A program made the position numbers and the translations under genes. Under the pieces are notes generated by a model, which saw only the letters and a program-made list of their open reading frames with translations, was not told where the DNA came from and did no database searches. From Cellulomonas marina (GTDB lineage Bacteria > Actinomycetota > Actinomycetes > Actinomycetales > Cellulomonadaceae), in the NCBI RefSeq assembly GCF_900111925.1, contig NZ_FOKA01000004.1:223319-287318 (forward strand): a stretch of 64,000 bases of DNA. Reading direction: 5' to 3'. Below are positions 1-8,488 of this stretch, in pieces (positions within the stretch are counted from its first letter, which is position 1; every line of letters starts with the position of its first letter).

Positions 1-2994
1 CGAGGGGACGGGCTCGAGCGCCGCACGGGCGTGCGCCACCGCCGACGACGCGGCGCCCGCCGCCAGCGCCGCACGGGCCAGCGCCGCGTGCGCGTCCTCC
101 CATGCCGCCAGCACCCGGCCCTCGCCGCCCTCCCAGGGCTGGAACGACCGCGACGCGAGCACCGCCAGCGCGTCGGCGGCCCGACCGGTGGCGGTCAGCA
201 GCTCGGCGAGACCGACGGACAGGTCGTCCCGCTGCTCGACGAGGTCCGGCCGGGCCTCCAGGGCCGCGACCCGCACCGCCGGGTCGGTGCCGCGGCGCCC
301 CTCGAGCTGGTCGGCCTCGTACAGCAGGCGCGCGTCGTCGGGCGCGGCACGGCGTGCCCGCGCGTAGAGGTCCGCGGCGCGGTCGGCGTCGCCCTGCACC
401 TCCTGCGCCGCCAGGGCCAGGTTGCGCAGCACGACGGGGTCGTCGCCGTCTGCGACGAGCGCGGCCTCCCACGCCGCCACCGCCTCCGGGCGGCGGCCGG
501 CCGCGTAGAGCCGGTGCCCGTGCAGCGCGGCGAGCAGCCCGTCGGCCGGACGCGCCGCCCGCAGCCGCGTGAGCGCGTCGTCCTCCAGGTGCGACGGGAA
601 GCACCACGTGCGGTCGAGCGCCCGGGCGGCCGCGAGCGCGGCGTCGACGGCCGCCCCGTCCCCGCGGGCCAGCGCGAGGTCCGCGCGGTGCACCCACGCG
701 AGCGGCGCGACGTTGCGCTGCCCCGACGGCGTCGGCAGCTCCGCGGCTCGCGCCAGCACCCGCTCCGCGGCCGCGACCTCGCCGGCCGAGGCGTGCTCGA
801 GCGCGACGTCGAGGAGGATCGTGGCGTCCGTGCAGCGGGGCGGCCCGTCCGGCCCTGCGACCCCGAGCCGGTCCGCCAGGTCCCGGGCCCACGCGTCGAG
901 GGGGTCCCGCGCGAGCGTGCCGGCGACGAGGGCGCGGGCGCGGTCCTCGTCGCCCCGCCGGAGCGCCGCCACCGCCGCCAGGTCGCGGCCCTGGACGTGC
1001 CACGGGCTGCGGTCGAGCAGCGCCGCCAGCGCCTCGTCGGCCTCCGCGTCCCGCCCCTCGGCGAGGTCGAGGCGCGCGGTCGCCACCACGGACGCGTCCG
1101 CCCACCCGGCGTCCCACGACGCCGTGCCGAACGCCGCCCGCGCCTCGGCGGTCCGCCCGAGCCGGGCGAGCACGACGCCGAGCCGGTGGTGCGCCTCCCC
1201 GTCGCGGGGGTTCGGGTTGCGGGCGGTGAGGCGGGTGACGGCGGCCCGCAGGTGGGCCTCCGCCTCGTCGAGCCGGCCGTCGCGCTGCCGGCGGGCGGCC
1301 AGGGCGGTGCGGCAGCGGGCGTCCCCGGGGTCGCGGCGCAGGGCCTCCTCCCAGTACGGCTCCGGCGAGCGCGTCGCGTGCCGGTACTGCTCGAGGTGCA
1401 GGCCCGTCAGGTACAGCTCGTCGACGAATCCGAGCTCGGCGGGTGCCGACGGCTCGGTCGCGGCTGCGGGGAGGTCCGCCGCATCGAGGACCTCCGCCGG
1501 CGCGGGACGCGGACGCCACCGCACCAGGACCTCGTCGCCGTGCTCGACGAGCACCTCGCACGCGGTCGGGTCGACGCGCCCCGGCAGCACCACCTCGGCG
1601 ACGAGCGGGGCGCCCGGCGCCAGGTCGCGCACGAGCGTCTCCGCCACCGCGTCGCCGTGCCGCAGCGTCACGCGCGTGCCGGGCCGCTCGCCCGTGACGA
1701 CCACGCCGATCCGCACCCGCGTCGTCGCCCCGGCGGCATCGGCGTCGTCGGTCGGGCCCGGCCCGCCCGGGCCGCCCGGCCCGTCCGGCTCGTCCGGCTC
1801 GTCCGGCTCGTCCGGCTCGTCCGGCTCCAGGTCCAGCCGGACCGCCGCCTCCCGCGTCGCCTGGTGCACCGGCCCCACGTCCTGGATCGGGTACCAGTAC
1901 TGCGAGAAGCGCCGCACCTCCCCGGGACGCAGGAACGAGAAGTCGGGCTGGTTGTCGGTGAAGACCCCCGCCATGAGCTCGACGTACGGCCCGTTGGTGT
2001 CGGTGAGGTGCGCGTCCCAGGCCTGCCCGAAGGGCGCGTCGCCCCACGTCCACTGCTTCTTGCCCGGTGCGATGCGGCGGTCCGCCCAGTGCACGAACCC
2101 CGCGCGGCGGCCGTGGTCGTACCCGCCGAAGAAGTCGTCCTGCGTGCCCACGCACATGTACGACGTCGGGACCGGGATGTTCCGGTAGCGGTCGAGGTGG
2201 TCGCCGTCGGGGCGGTCCGGCGTCCGACGGGCCGGGTAGTCGACGCCGTAGTACCGGCCACGCGCCGCGGGGAAGGTCGTCATCGCGCGCCTGGCGTGGT
2301 CCGCCACGACCGTGACGTCCGTCGGGAAGAACGACTGGTAGTCCGGCCCGACGGCCGCCGCCACGTTCGCCCACCACAGGAACGTCTGCACGTCCGTCGA
2401 GCGGTTGACGAGCACGACCCGCAGCTCCACCAGCGCACTGCCCGGCCGCAGCCGCACGCCGTGCATGCCCTGCATCCGCGCGAAGGGGTCGTGGTCGGAG
2501 CACCAGACCGTCACGGCCCCGTCCGACTCCTCCTCCACGACCGTCTCCGTCGGCAGGGACGTCCCGGGCCGGTGGTGCTGCGGCCAATTGAGCTCCACCC
2601 CGCCGGAGACCCAGGGGCCCGTGAGCCCGACGAGGGCCGGCTTGATGACGTCGTTGCGGTAGAAGACGTCGTACCCGCGGGTCCGGTCGAGGAGCACGTG
2701 GATCCGCCCACCGAGCTCGGGCAGCACCATGAGGCGGACGTAGGCGTTCTCCAGGTGCACCGCGTCCCACGTCCGCGGGGCCTTGGTGCGCGACACGCTC
2801 TCGACGAACGGCAGCGGGTACACCGCCCCCGACGAGCCCTGGTACACCCGGCGGTCGAGGTAGGCCGGGTAGCGGCCGGGCTCGCCGACCGCGTAGGTGT
2901 CGATGACGACGGGCTCGCGCCAGCCCCGCACCGGCCGGTCGGCCAGGGACGGCGGGGCAGGCGGCAGGTCGATCCGGGACTCCTCGGTGAGCAC
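1..2994 (-). CDS. DUF5107 domain protein with TPR repeats (partial, 3' end beyond window)
   Basis: The frame stays open from a GTG at 2994 to the window edge, giving at least 998 residues. The N-terminal third looks like the DUF5107 domain, with ELGGRI near residue 94 and GPWVSGGVELNWPQHH near 127. A beta-rich linker follows, then from about residue 530 a long run of Ala/Leu/Arg-rich helices with TPR spacing (for example EAEAHLRAAV and DADRAADLYARA). An acidic EPD repeat near residues 389-405 comes from a 9-bp tandem repeat. There is no signal peptide, so it is probably cytoplasmic. Proteins of this type commonly sit in carbohydrate-use loci, but the biochemical role is unknown. It diverges from an AraC regulator 56 bp away, which probably controls it. 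A GTG about 27 bases upstream is an alternative start, as neither has a strong ribosome site. Confidence 0.8.
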   Translation of the reverse strand, partial: MLTEESRIDLPPAPPSLADRPVRGWREPVVIDTYAVGEPGRYPAYLDRRVYQGSSGAVYPLPFVESVSRTKAPRTWDAVHLENAYVRLMVLPELGGRIHVLLDRTRGYDVFYRNDVIKPALVGLTGPWVSGGVELNWPQHHRPGTSLPTETVVEEESDGAVTVWCSDHDPFARMQGMHGVRLRPGSALVELRVVLVNRSTDVQTFLWWANVAAAVGPDYQSFFPTDVTVVADHARRAMTTFPAARGRYYGVDYPARRTPDRPDGDHLDRYRNIPVPTSYMCVGTQDDFFGGYDHGRRAGFVHWADRRIAPGKKQWTWGDAPFGQAWDAHLTDTNGPYVELMAGVFTDNQPDFSFLRPGEVRRFSQYWYPIQDVGPVHQATREAAVRLDLEPDEPDEPDEPDEPDGPGGPGGPGPTDDADAAGATTRVRIGVVVTGERPGTRVTLRHGDAVAETLVRDLAPGAPLVAEVVLPGRVDPTACEVLVEHGDEVLVRWRPRPAPAEVLDAADLPAAATEPSAPAELGFVDELYLTGLHLEQYRHATRSPEPYWEEALRRDPGDARCRTALAARRQRDGRLDEAEAHLRAAVTRLTARNPNPRDGEAHHRLGVVLARLGRTAEARAAFGTASWDAGWADASVVATARLDLAEGRDAEADEALAALLDRSPWHVQGRDLAAVAALRRGDEDRARALVAGTLARDPLDAWARDLADRLGVAGPDGPPRCTDATILLDVALEHASAGEVAAAERVLARAAELPTPSGQRNVAPLAWVHRADLALARGDGAAVDAALAAARALDRTWCFPSHLEDDALTRLRAARPADGLLAALHGHRLYAAGRRPEAVAAWEAALVADGDDPVVLRNLALAAQEVQGDADRAADLYARARRAAPDDARLLYEADQLEGRRGTDPAVRVAALEARPDLVEQRDDLSVGLAELLTATGRAADALAVLASRSFQPWEGGEGRVLAAWEDAHAALARAALAAGAASSAVAHARAALEPVPS
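1781..1828. repeat. 9-bp tandem repeat inside the DUF5107 gene
   Basis: Five near-perfect copies of TCCGGCTCG (plus-strand reading) encode an EPD-repeat linker on the minus strand. The unit length keeps frame, so copy number can change without breaking the gene. It marks the junction between the DUF5107 and TPR halves. Confidence 0.7.
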
Positions 2995-3050
2995 GCCCCC
3001 GACGTTAGGCCCGCTGGACACCCGTGCCGATGGGCGATTGGCTGCCGCGC

Positions 3051-3956
3051 ATGGACGAAGCGACGGTGCATCAGGCCGACAGCACCGCCCGGCGCGACGG
3101 CTTCAACGGCCAGCGCATGCTCGTCGTCCCGCGCCCGGTCGTGCGCCGTGCGCTGGCCCGGCCGGTCACGCGGCGGCTCGTCGTCACGGACGCCGGGCTG
3201 TTCCCGCACGCTGCCCGGCACGGCCGCTCGCGGCCCGGGGGCGCCGCTGAGCACGTCCTGCTCGTGTGCGCGGGCGGCGCGGGCTGGGTGGAGGCGGCCG
3301 GCGCCCGGCGCGTCGTCCCACGCGGCGGCGTGGTCGTCCTGCCGGCCGGTGCGCCGCACGCGTACGGCGCCGCCGACGACGACCCGTGGACGCTCTGGTG
3401 GCTGCACGTCACGGGCCCGGACGCCGACGAGCTCGTCGCCGCGGCCGTCGGCGCGGCGGGCGACCGGCCCCTGACCCACCTGCGCGACCCCGCGCCCGTG
3501 GCCGGTCTCGTCGCGCAGGCCCTCGACGGGCTCGACGAGGGCACCACCGCCGGTGCCGTGCGCGCCGCCGGGGCGGCCTGGCACGCGCTGGCCCTCGTCG
3601 CCGCCACGGGCCACCGCGGCCCGGGCACCGACGCCACCACCGACCCGGTCGAGCGGGCCGTGGCCCACCTGCGGGCGACGACGCCGCGGCGGACCTCGGT
3701 GGCGGCGCTCGCGGCCCTGGTCGCCCTCAGCCCCTCGCAGCTCACGGCGCGCTTCCGCCGCGACCTCGGCGTCTCCCCGCTGCGGTACCAGACCGACCTG
3801 CGCATGGCCCGCGCGCGGGAGCTGCTCGACACGACCGACCTGCCCGTCCTCGCGGTGGCGCGCGCCACCGGCTACGAGGACGCGCTGTACTTCTCGCGCC
3901 AGTTCACGCGGACCCACGGCCAGTCGCCGACCGCGTACCGGGCGCGGCCCCGCTGA
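3051..3956 (+). CDS. AraC-family transcriptional regulator
   Basis: This 301-residue protein has an N-terminal cupin-like sensor half (GGAGWVEAAG, VVLPAGAPHAYG, DPWTLWWLHV) and a C-terminal AraC DNA-binding domain with two helix-turn-helices. The first HTH is in TSVAALAALVALSPSQL. The second region ends in the family signature ATGYEDALYFSRQF followed by GQSPTAYR. Regulators of this layout usually bind a sugar in the cupin half. The ATG at 3051 was chosen because it leaves a normal N-terminus, but one 27 bases upstream is possible. It diverges from the DUF5107 gene and likely regulates it. It ends at a strong bidirectional hairpin. Confidence 0.9.
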   Translation: MDEATVHQADSTARRDGFNGQRMLVVPRPVVRRALARPVTRRLVVTDAGLFPHAARHGRSRPGGAAEHVLLVCAGGAGWVEAAGARRVVPRGGVVVLPAGAPHAYGAADDDPWTLWWLHVTGPDADELVAAAVGAAGDRPLTHLRDPAPVAGLVAQALDGLDEGTTAGAVRAAGAAWHALALVAATGHRGPGTDATTDPVERAVAHLRATTPRRTSVAALAALVALSPSQLTARFRRDLGVSPLRYQTDLRMARARELLDTTDLPVLAVARATGYEDALYFSRQFTRTHGQSPTAYRARPR

Positions 3957-3987
3957 CGCCGGTCGTGCCGCCGACCGGCCGGAGGTG

Positions 3988-4025
3988 CGGGAGGGCCGGC
4001 ACCCGCACGGGTGCCGGCCCTCCCG
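3988..4025. terminator. bidirectional intrinsic terminator hairpin
   Basis: A perfect 17-bp inverted repeat (3988-4004 with 4009-4025, GCAC loop) lies between the convergent AraC and flotillin stop codons. It starts 32 bases after the first stop and abuts the second. There is no clear T-tract, as is common in high-GC actinobacteria. Confidence 0.85.
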
Positions 4026-5636
4026 TCACGCGCCGTCCGGCCCGTGCCCGTCCTGCGACGCCGACGAGGACGACGACCCCGATCCTGATCCCGACCCGGA
4101 CCCCACGCCGGCGGGCTGCGCCGACGAGCCACCGGCGGACCCGTTGCTCGACCCCCGGCCCTGCACGAGACCCATGAGGTCGATGCCGGTCTGCGCCTTG
4201 AGCATCGCCGTCAGCTCCTGCACGCCCGTCGACACCTGGTCGGTCACGCGGCTCGCGCCGTTCTTGTCGATGATCGTGATGCCGTCGATGGCGCCCAGGG
4301 CGTCCGCGTACGGCTGGGCGACCTTCGGCAGCGCGTCGAGCACCATCTGCAGCCGCGCCGACTCGGGGAAGGTCTGGTACGCGTCCGCCTCCGCCTTGAT
4401 GGCGGCCGCCCGTGCCTCGCCCTTCGCCCGCTCGGACGCCGCCTCGGCCTCACCGCGGGCGCGCACGCCGTCGGCCTCGGCCTTGGCCAGCGCCAGCGCA
4501 CCCTCGGCCCGCCGCTGCTGCTCGACGAGCGCCGCCTCGGCCCGCGCCCGGGACGCCGCCGCCTCGGCCTCGGCCTGCGCGGTCGTGCGCTGCGCCTCCG
4601 CCTCGTACTTGCGGATGGCGGCCGTCTTGGCCGCCTCGGCCTCCTGCTCGGCGGCGTACTTGCGCGCCTCGGCCTCCTGCGCCTGCTCGTACTTGCGCGC
4701 CTCGGCGGGCTTGCGGACCTCGGTCTGCAGCTCCTGCTCGCGCAGGGCCGCGCGGCGCACGGCCACCTGCTCCTGCTGGATGAGGACCGCCTGCGCCGCC
4801 TCGGCCTCGGCCCGCTCCTTGGCCGCCTCGGCCTCCGCCCGCGCCGTGGCCGTCTCCTGCTCGATCTGGCTGTTGCGCAGCGCCAGCGCCTTGTTCGACT
4901 CCGCGATCTGCACCGCCGCCTCGTTGGAGCGCTGCGTGCTCTCCTGGCTGGCCAGGGCCTCGGCGATCTCGGCGTCGCGGGCGACCGCGGCCGCGCGCGG
5001 ACGGCCGAGGTTCCGGATGTAGTTGCCCGAGTCCTCGACCGTCTGGATCTCGAAGTTCTCCAGGATGAGCCCGCGCTCGGCCAGCATCGGCACGGCGATG
5101 TCCTTGACCTCCTTGGAGAAGTCCTGGCGCTCGTAGAGGATCGACTCGACCGTCAGCGTGCCGGCGATCGTGCGCAGCACACCCACGAGGACCTCGCTGG
5201 TCTGCTGCTCGATGACCTGCTCCTGGTTGCGGCCCGCGAACCGCTGGGCGGCGGCGCGCACCATGCGCTCGGTGCCGCCGACCTTGACGACCGCGATCGA
5301 GCGCAGCGTCACGCCGACGCCGCTCTTCGTCGTCGCGTCCTCCGCCGTGACGGGGAAGCTCTGCGAGGCCAGCGACAGGCGGGCGACCTGCTCGAAGATC
5401 GGCTTGACGAACGTGCCGCCGCCGATGACCACGCGCTGGCCCGACAGGTCGGTGCTCTCGTCGCCCGTCTCGGGGTTGATGACCGGGGTGCCGCTCTTGC
5501 GGCCGGTGATGATGAGCGCCTCGTCGGGCGTCGCGATCTTGAAGCGGACCTTGGCGTAGGTGAACCCGACGATGGCCAGGACCACCACGGCCACGACCAC
5601 CACCGTCACGACCAGGAGGGTGCCGGCGATCTCCAT
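4026..5636 (-). CDS. flotillin / SPFH-domain membrane scaffold protein
   Basis: This 536-residue protein has one N-terminal membrane segment (about residues 4-27, Val-rich), an SPFH/band-7 domain (about 30-220, including IATPDEALIITGRKSG and GVTLRSIAVVKVGG) and a long Ala/Glu/Lys/Arg coiled coil (about 220-430, repeated AEAEAA and EARKYE units). A conserved tail (ALPKVAQPYADALGAIDGITII) is followed by a low-complexity Ser/Gly end. This is the layout of bacterial flotillins such as FloT, which scaffold ordered membrane patches. Flotillins often pair with an NfeD partner, but none is present here, so the gene is solitary. Its first 31 bases overlap the open extension of the upstream LacI frame. 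Confidence 0.92.
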   Translation of the reverse strand: MEIAGTLLVVTVVVVAVVVLAIVGFTYAKVRFKIATPDEALIITGRKSGTPVINPETGDESTDLSGQRVVIGGGTFVKPIFEQVARLSLASQSFPVTAEDATTKSGVGVTLRSIAVVKVGGTERMVRAAAQRFAGRNQEQVIEQQTSEVLVGVLRTIAGTLTVESILYERQDFSKEVKDIAVPMLAERGLILENFEIQTVEDSGNYIRNLGRPRAAAVARDAEIAEALASQESTQRSNEAAVQIAESNKALALRNSQIEQETATARAEAEAAKERAEAEAAQAVLIQQEQVAVRRAALREQELQTEVRKPAEARKYEQAQEAEARKYAAEQEAEAAKTAAIRKYEAEAQRTTAQAEAEAAASRARAEAALVEQQRRAEGALALAKAEADGVRARGEAEAASERAKGEARAAAIKAEADAYQTFPESARLQMVLDALPKVAQPYADALGAIDGITIIDKNGASRVTDQVSTGVQELTAMLKAQTGIDLMGLVQGRGSSNGSAGGSSAQPAGVGSGSGSGSGSSSSSASQDGHGPDGA

Positions 5637-7405
5637 CGAACTCCTCGTGCTCGACCCCCGTCGTCGGGGGTGGTGCGGTACGGCGGCCCCCTGCGGACCG
5701 CACGCGACGACGACGAGCAGGACCGGGCACGCCCGCCCGCCCCTCGACGGCGTGCCTGCACCCTAGGGCCCGGCGGCTGCCCGTCGTAGGGCCTCGTGCA
5801 CAGGCGATCCCCCACCTCGCCCGGATGCCCGTGCCTCCGGTCGCACCGTCGCGCGGGAGGGGGCCGCAGCACCCTTAACCCGGCTGTGCGACGGCTGAGA
5901 AATTCCTCGCAGACCGGTCGGCGGCAGGCGCCCCGCCGGCACACCGGGCGCAGGCGCCGCGATCGGGGTCCCCGTGGCCGACGACCGTCCTGCTCCGCGC
6001 CCGTACCCCTCGGACCACACGCTCCCCGCGCTCCCCGCGCACCGCCCTCGCCGTGGTCGCGCTCGTCCTGGCTGCGCTCCTGCTGCTCGATGCAGTGCGG
6101 GATCGTCGCCTCGGCGTTGCGCCGCTGCCACACGCCGAGCGGGCTGCGCGGGTCGAGGCGCACCGACCGCAGGTCCAGCGGGCGGTGCCGGGCGACGGCC
6201 GCGAGCGGCACGGCGGGGGCTGCGGCCACGGGGGCGGCCATGAGGTCGGTCAACGCTGACTCCTTCACGGGGCGACGGCCACGATCCCGGCGGCGCGTGT
6301 TCAGCGTTGTCAAGCACCGAACAGCAGAGGGCGGCACGCGCTTTCCGCGCACCGTGCGACCCGTCGGCAGCTCCGCGCCCGCGGGGCGGGACGGCCGGCC
6401 TGAGCGCGGCGCCGTGGAGGCGCGCACGACGAGGTGCGCGTGCGTGCGCACGTGGCGCGCCGGCCCGTCGTCGCCCGCGAGCCGCCCGACGAGCATCCCG
6501 ACGGCCGCCTCCACCATCGACCCCTGCTCCGGGCTCACCGACGTGAGCGCCGGCACGGTGAAGCCGGCCTCGTCGGTGTCGTCGAACCCCGAGACGGCCA
6601 CGTCCTGCGGGACCCGCAGCCCGTGCGCGCGCAGCGCCCCGAGCACCCCGACCGCGATCGCGTCGTTCACGCACAGCGCCGCGTCGAAGGACCGGCCGGT
6701 GCGCAGCAGGCCCGTCATGGCCTCGTACCCCGAGGCCCGCCGGTCCCAGTCCGACCCCGCCACGACGAGGTCCGGGTCCACCGCGAGCCCGCGCTCGGCC
6801 AGCCCCTCGACGTAGCCCTCGTACCGGTCGCCCGACGGCGTCGTGCCGGGCGCGTGGTTCCAGACCAGCGCGATCCGCCGCCGGCCGCCGTTGAGCAGGT
6901 GCCGCGTCATCGCGAGCGTGCCCTCCCGCTCGCCCATGGCCACGCCGTCGACCCCCGGTGTGGGGCTGCTGCCGAGCTGCACGAGCGGGCGCAGGGCCGC
7001 GGCGTCGGCGAGGGGCTGCCCGACGAGCGCGTGCGGGCAGAGGATGATCCCGTCGACGTCCCGGGTGCCCGGGCCGAGGACCGCGTCGCGCTCGGCGGCG
7101 CCGTCGTGGGCCACCCGCAGCGTCGCGGTCAGGTCGTGCGCCGCCAGGGCGTGGATGAGCCGCTCGGCGAGCTCGGCGAAGTACGGCTGGTAGAGGTTGG
7201 GCACGACGACGGCCACCCGCCCGGTACGGCCCGAGGCCAGGCCGCGGCCCGCGAGGTCGACGCTGTAGCCCACCTGCTCGACGGCGGCCAGGACGGCCTC
7301 GCGCGTGGCGGCGGACACCCCCGGCCGCCCGAGCAGCACGTTGGACACGCTCTTGGCCGACACCCCGGCGACCGCGCCGACGTCGGCGAGCGTCGGCCGC
7401 GTCAC
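5606..7405 (-). CDS. LacI-family regulator reading through into a glycosidase remnant
   Basis: Residues 1 to about 335 are an ordinary LacI repressor: HTH in TLADVGAVAGVSAKSVSNVLL, then a periplasmic-binding-type sugar domain (DGIILCPHALVG, GFDDTDEAGFTVPALTSV). Family members normally stop near residue 340. Here the frame stays open for about 265 more codons, passing through a TTGACA motif, a good ribosome site and the start of a GH127-like gene, and ending inside the flotillin start. The start GTG overlaps the stop of the upstream LacI gene as GTGA, so the two are translationally coupled. The extension is most likely an accident of deletion or stop loss. Whether the long form is stable cannot be judged from sequence. 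Confidence 0.75.
   Translation of the reverse strand: MTRPTLADVGAVAGVSAKSVSNVLLGRPGVSAATREAVLAAVEQVGYSVDLAGRGLASGRTGRVAVVVPNLYQPYFAELAERLIHALAAHDLTATLRVAHDGAAERDAVLGPGTRDVDGIILCPHALVGQPLADAAALRPLVQLGSSPTPGVDGVAMGEREGTLAMTRHLLNGGRRRIALVWNHAPGTTPSGDRYEGYVEGLAERGLAVDPDLVVAGSDWDRRASGYEAMTGLLRTGRSFDAALCVNDAIAVGVLGALRAHGLRVPQDVAVSGFDDTDEAGFTVPALTSVSPEQGSMVEAAVGMLVGRLAGDDGPARHVRTHAHLVVRASTAPRSGRPSRPAGAELPTGRTVRGKRVPPSAVRCLTTLNTRRRDRGRRPVKESALTDLMAAPVAAAPAVPLAAVARHRPLDLRSVRLDPRSPLGVWQRRNAEATIPHCIEQQERSQDERDHGEGGARGARGACGPRGTGAEQDGRRPRGPRSRRLRPVCRRGACRRPVCEEFLSRRTAGLRVLRPPPARRCDRRHGHPGEVGDRLCTRPYDGQPPGPRVQARRRGAGGRARSCSSSSRAVRRGPPYRTTPDDGGRARGVRWRSPAPSWS
6068..6253 (-). pseudogene. N-terminal remnant of GH127-like beta-L-arabinofuranosidase
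   Basis: A TTG codon at 6253 sits six bases after a perfect AAGGAG site (6260-6265). About 62 residues follow, including RPLDLRSVRL, GVWQRRNAEATIPHCIEQQE and ERS. The pattern R-P-L-x-L-x-x-V-R, W-x-x-R-x-x-N-A-E-A-T and P-H-C-x-E resembles the start of GH127 family enzymes, which remove L-arabinose from glycans. After this the protein becomes low-complexity Arg/Gly sequence with no family resemblance, so the rest of the gene (normally about 600 residues more) is gone. The position directly after a LacI gene fits a lost LacI-controlled glycosidase. The family call is from memory of the motif. Confidence 0.5.
6260..6313 (-). promoter_or_regulatory. -35-like box, possible LacI operator and ribosome site for the lost glycosidase
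   Basis: On the minus strand, TTGACA (6308-6313) begins a partly palindromic stretch around a central CG (TTGACAACGCTGAACA), the general form of LacI-family operators. AAGGAG lies at 6260-6265. No good -10 is visible. These signals lie inside the current open reading frame of the upstream LacI gene, which supports the idea that the LacI stop was lost. Confidence 0.4.
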
Positions 7406-8463
7406 GTGGCCGCCTCCCCCAGCGTGGACCCGCGGCGCACGAGCTCCACGGGCAGCACGAGCGTCCGCGGCCCCGCCGGACCGGCGCCGACGAGCCGGTC
7501 GTGCACGAGCTCGAGGGCCGCCCGGGCCAGCGCACGCGGCCCCGGGTCGACGGTGGTGAGCGTCGGCGCCGAGAACCGCCCGTCGTCGAGGGCGTCGTAG
7601 CCCACGACCGCGACCTGCTGCGGGACCATGACGCCCGCCGCGGCGAGACCCGCGAGCGCCCCGAGCGCCACCTCGTCGTTCGTGCACAGCAGGACGTCCG
7701 TCCCGGGGTGCGCGGCCAGCGCCGCCACCGCTGCGCGGGCGCCGGCCGCGCGGTCCGCAGGCGCGGGGAGGGCGACGAGAGGCGGGCCGGGTGCGGGGTC
7801 GGCGCCGGGCGCCGCGGCCGCCAGCGCGGCCCGCAGAGCCGCCGACGGGCGCGCGCGGTCCTCCGCCGGCCCGTGCGCGCGGTCCGGCCCCAGCAGCACC
7901 GGCCGTCGGCGCCCCATGACCGCCAGGTGCCGGGCGATGAGCACCACGGCCTGGACGACGTCCTCGTCGACGCGGTCGACGAGCGCCACGGGGACGGCCG
8001 GCGGCACCTCGTCGACGGCGACCGGCCCGCCCTGCACGACCACCAGCGGCCGGTCGGCGGCACCCTCGTCGAGCGGGGCGCCCGGAGGCAGCGGACCGAC
8101 GTGCACGACCGCGTCCACCGACCGTCCCCGCGCGGCCAGCAGGGCGCGCAGCCGCCCGGGGTCCCCGTGCAGGGGCTCCACCGCGACGGGCATGCCCCGC
8201 CGCTCCGCCTCGATGACCAGCGCCTCGACCAGCGTCGCGAGGTACGGCCGGCGCAGCTCCGCGACGCCCACGCCGAGCATGCCGGTCCGGCCCGTGCGCA
8301 GGGTGCGCGCGGCGCCGCTGGCCACCCAGCCCAGCTCCGCGATGGCGGCGTGCACCCGCGCGACGAGCTCCGGCCGGGTGTGCGGCTCGAGGTTCACCAC
8401 GCGCGAGACGGTCTTGACCGACACGCCCGCCAGCGCGGCGACGTCGCGCATCGTGGCTGCCAC
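7402..8463 (-). CDS. LacI-family transcriptional regulator
   Basis: This 353-residue protein has a LacI HTH (MRDVAALAGVSVKTVSRVVN) and a sugar-binding effector domain ending VVGYDALDDGRFSAPTLTTV. GTG at 8463 was chosen, but the ATG four codons later (8451) is equally possible because no ribosome site stands out. It follows the MDR oxidoreductase gene by 25 bases and overlaps the next LacI gene by four bases (GTGA). Two adjacent repressors in one transcript suggest two sugar signals controlling neighbouring degradation genes. The structural genes are no longer beside them. Confidence 0.88.
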   Translation of the reverse strand: MAATMRDVAALAGVSVKTVSRVVNLEPHTRPELVARVHAAIAELGWVASGAARTLRTGRTGMLGVGVAELRRPYLATLVEALVIEAERRGMPVAVEPLHGDPGRLRALLAARGRSVDAVVHVGPLPPGAPLDEGAADRPLVVVQGGPVAVDEVPPAVPVALVDRVDEDVVQAVVLIARHLAVMGRRRPVLLGPDRAHGPAEDRARPSAALRAALAAAAPGADPAPGPPLVALPAPADRAAGARAAVAALAAHPGTDVLLCTNDEVALGALAGLAAAGVMVPQQVAVVGYDALDDGRFSAPTLTTVDPGPRALARAALELVHDRLVGAGPAGPRTLVLPVELVRRGSTLGEAAT

Positions 8464-8488
8464 GGGGCCCAGCGTAGGGTCGCGCCCC

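Noticed and set aside
31..3474. Very long plus-strand open frame over the DUF5107 gene
   Set aside because: It is an antisense artefact of high third-position G+C. The minus strand has recognisable DUF5107 and TPR sequence while the plus frame is Arg-rich and has no family features.
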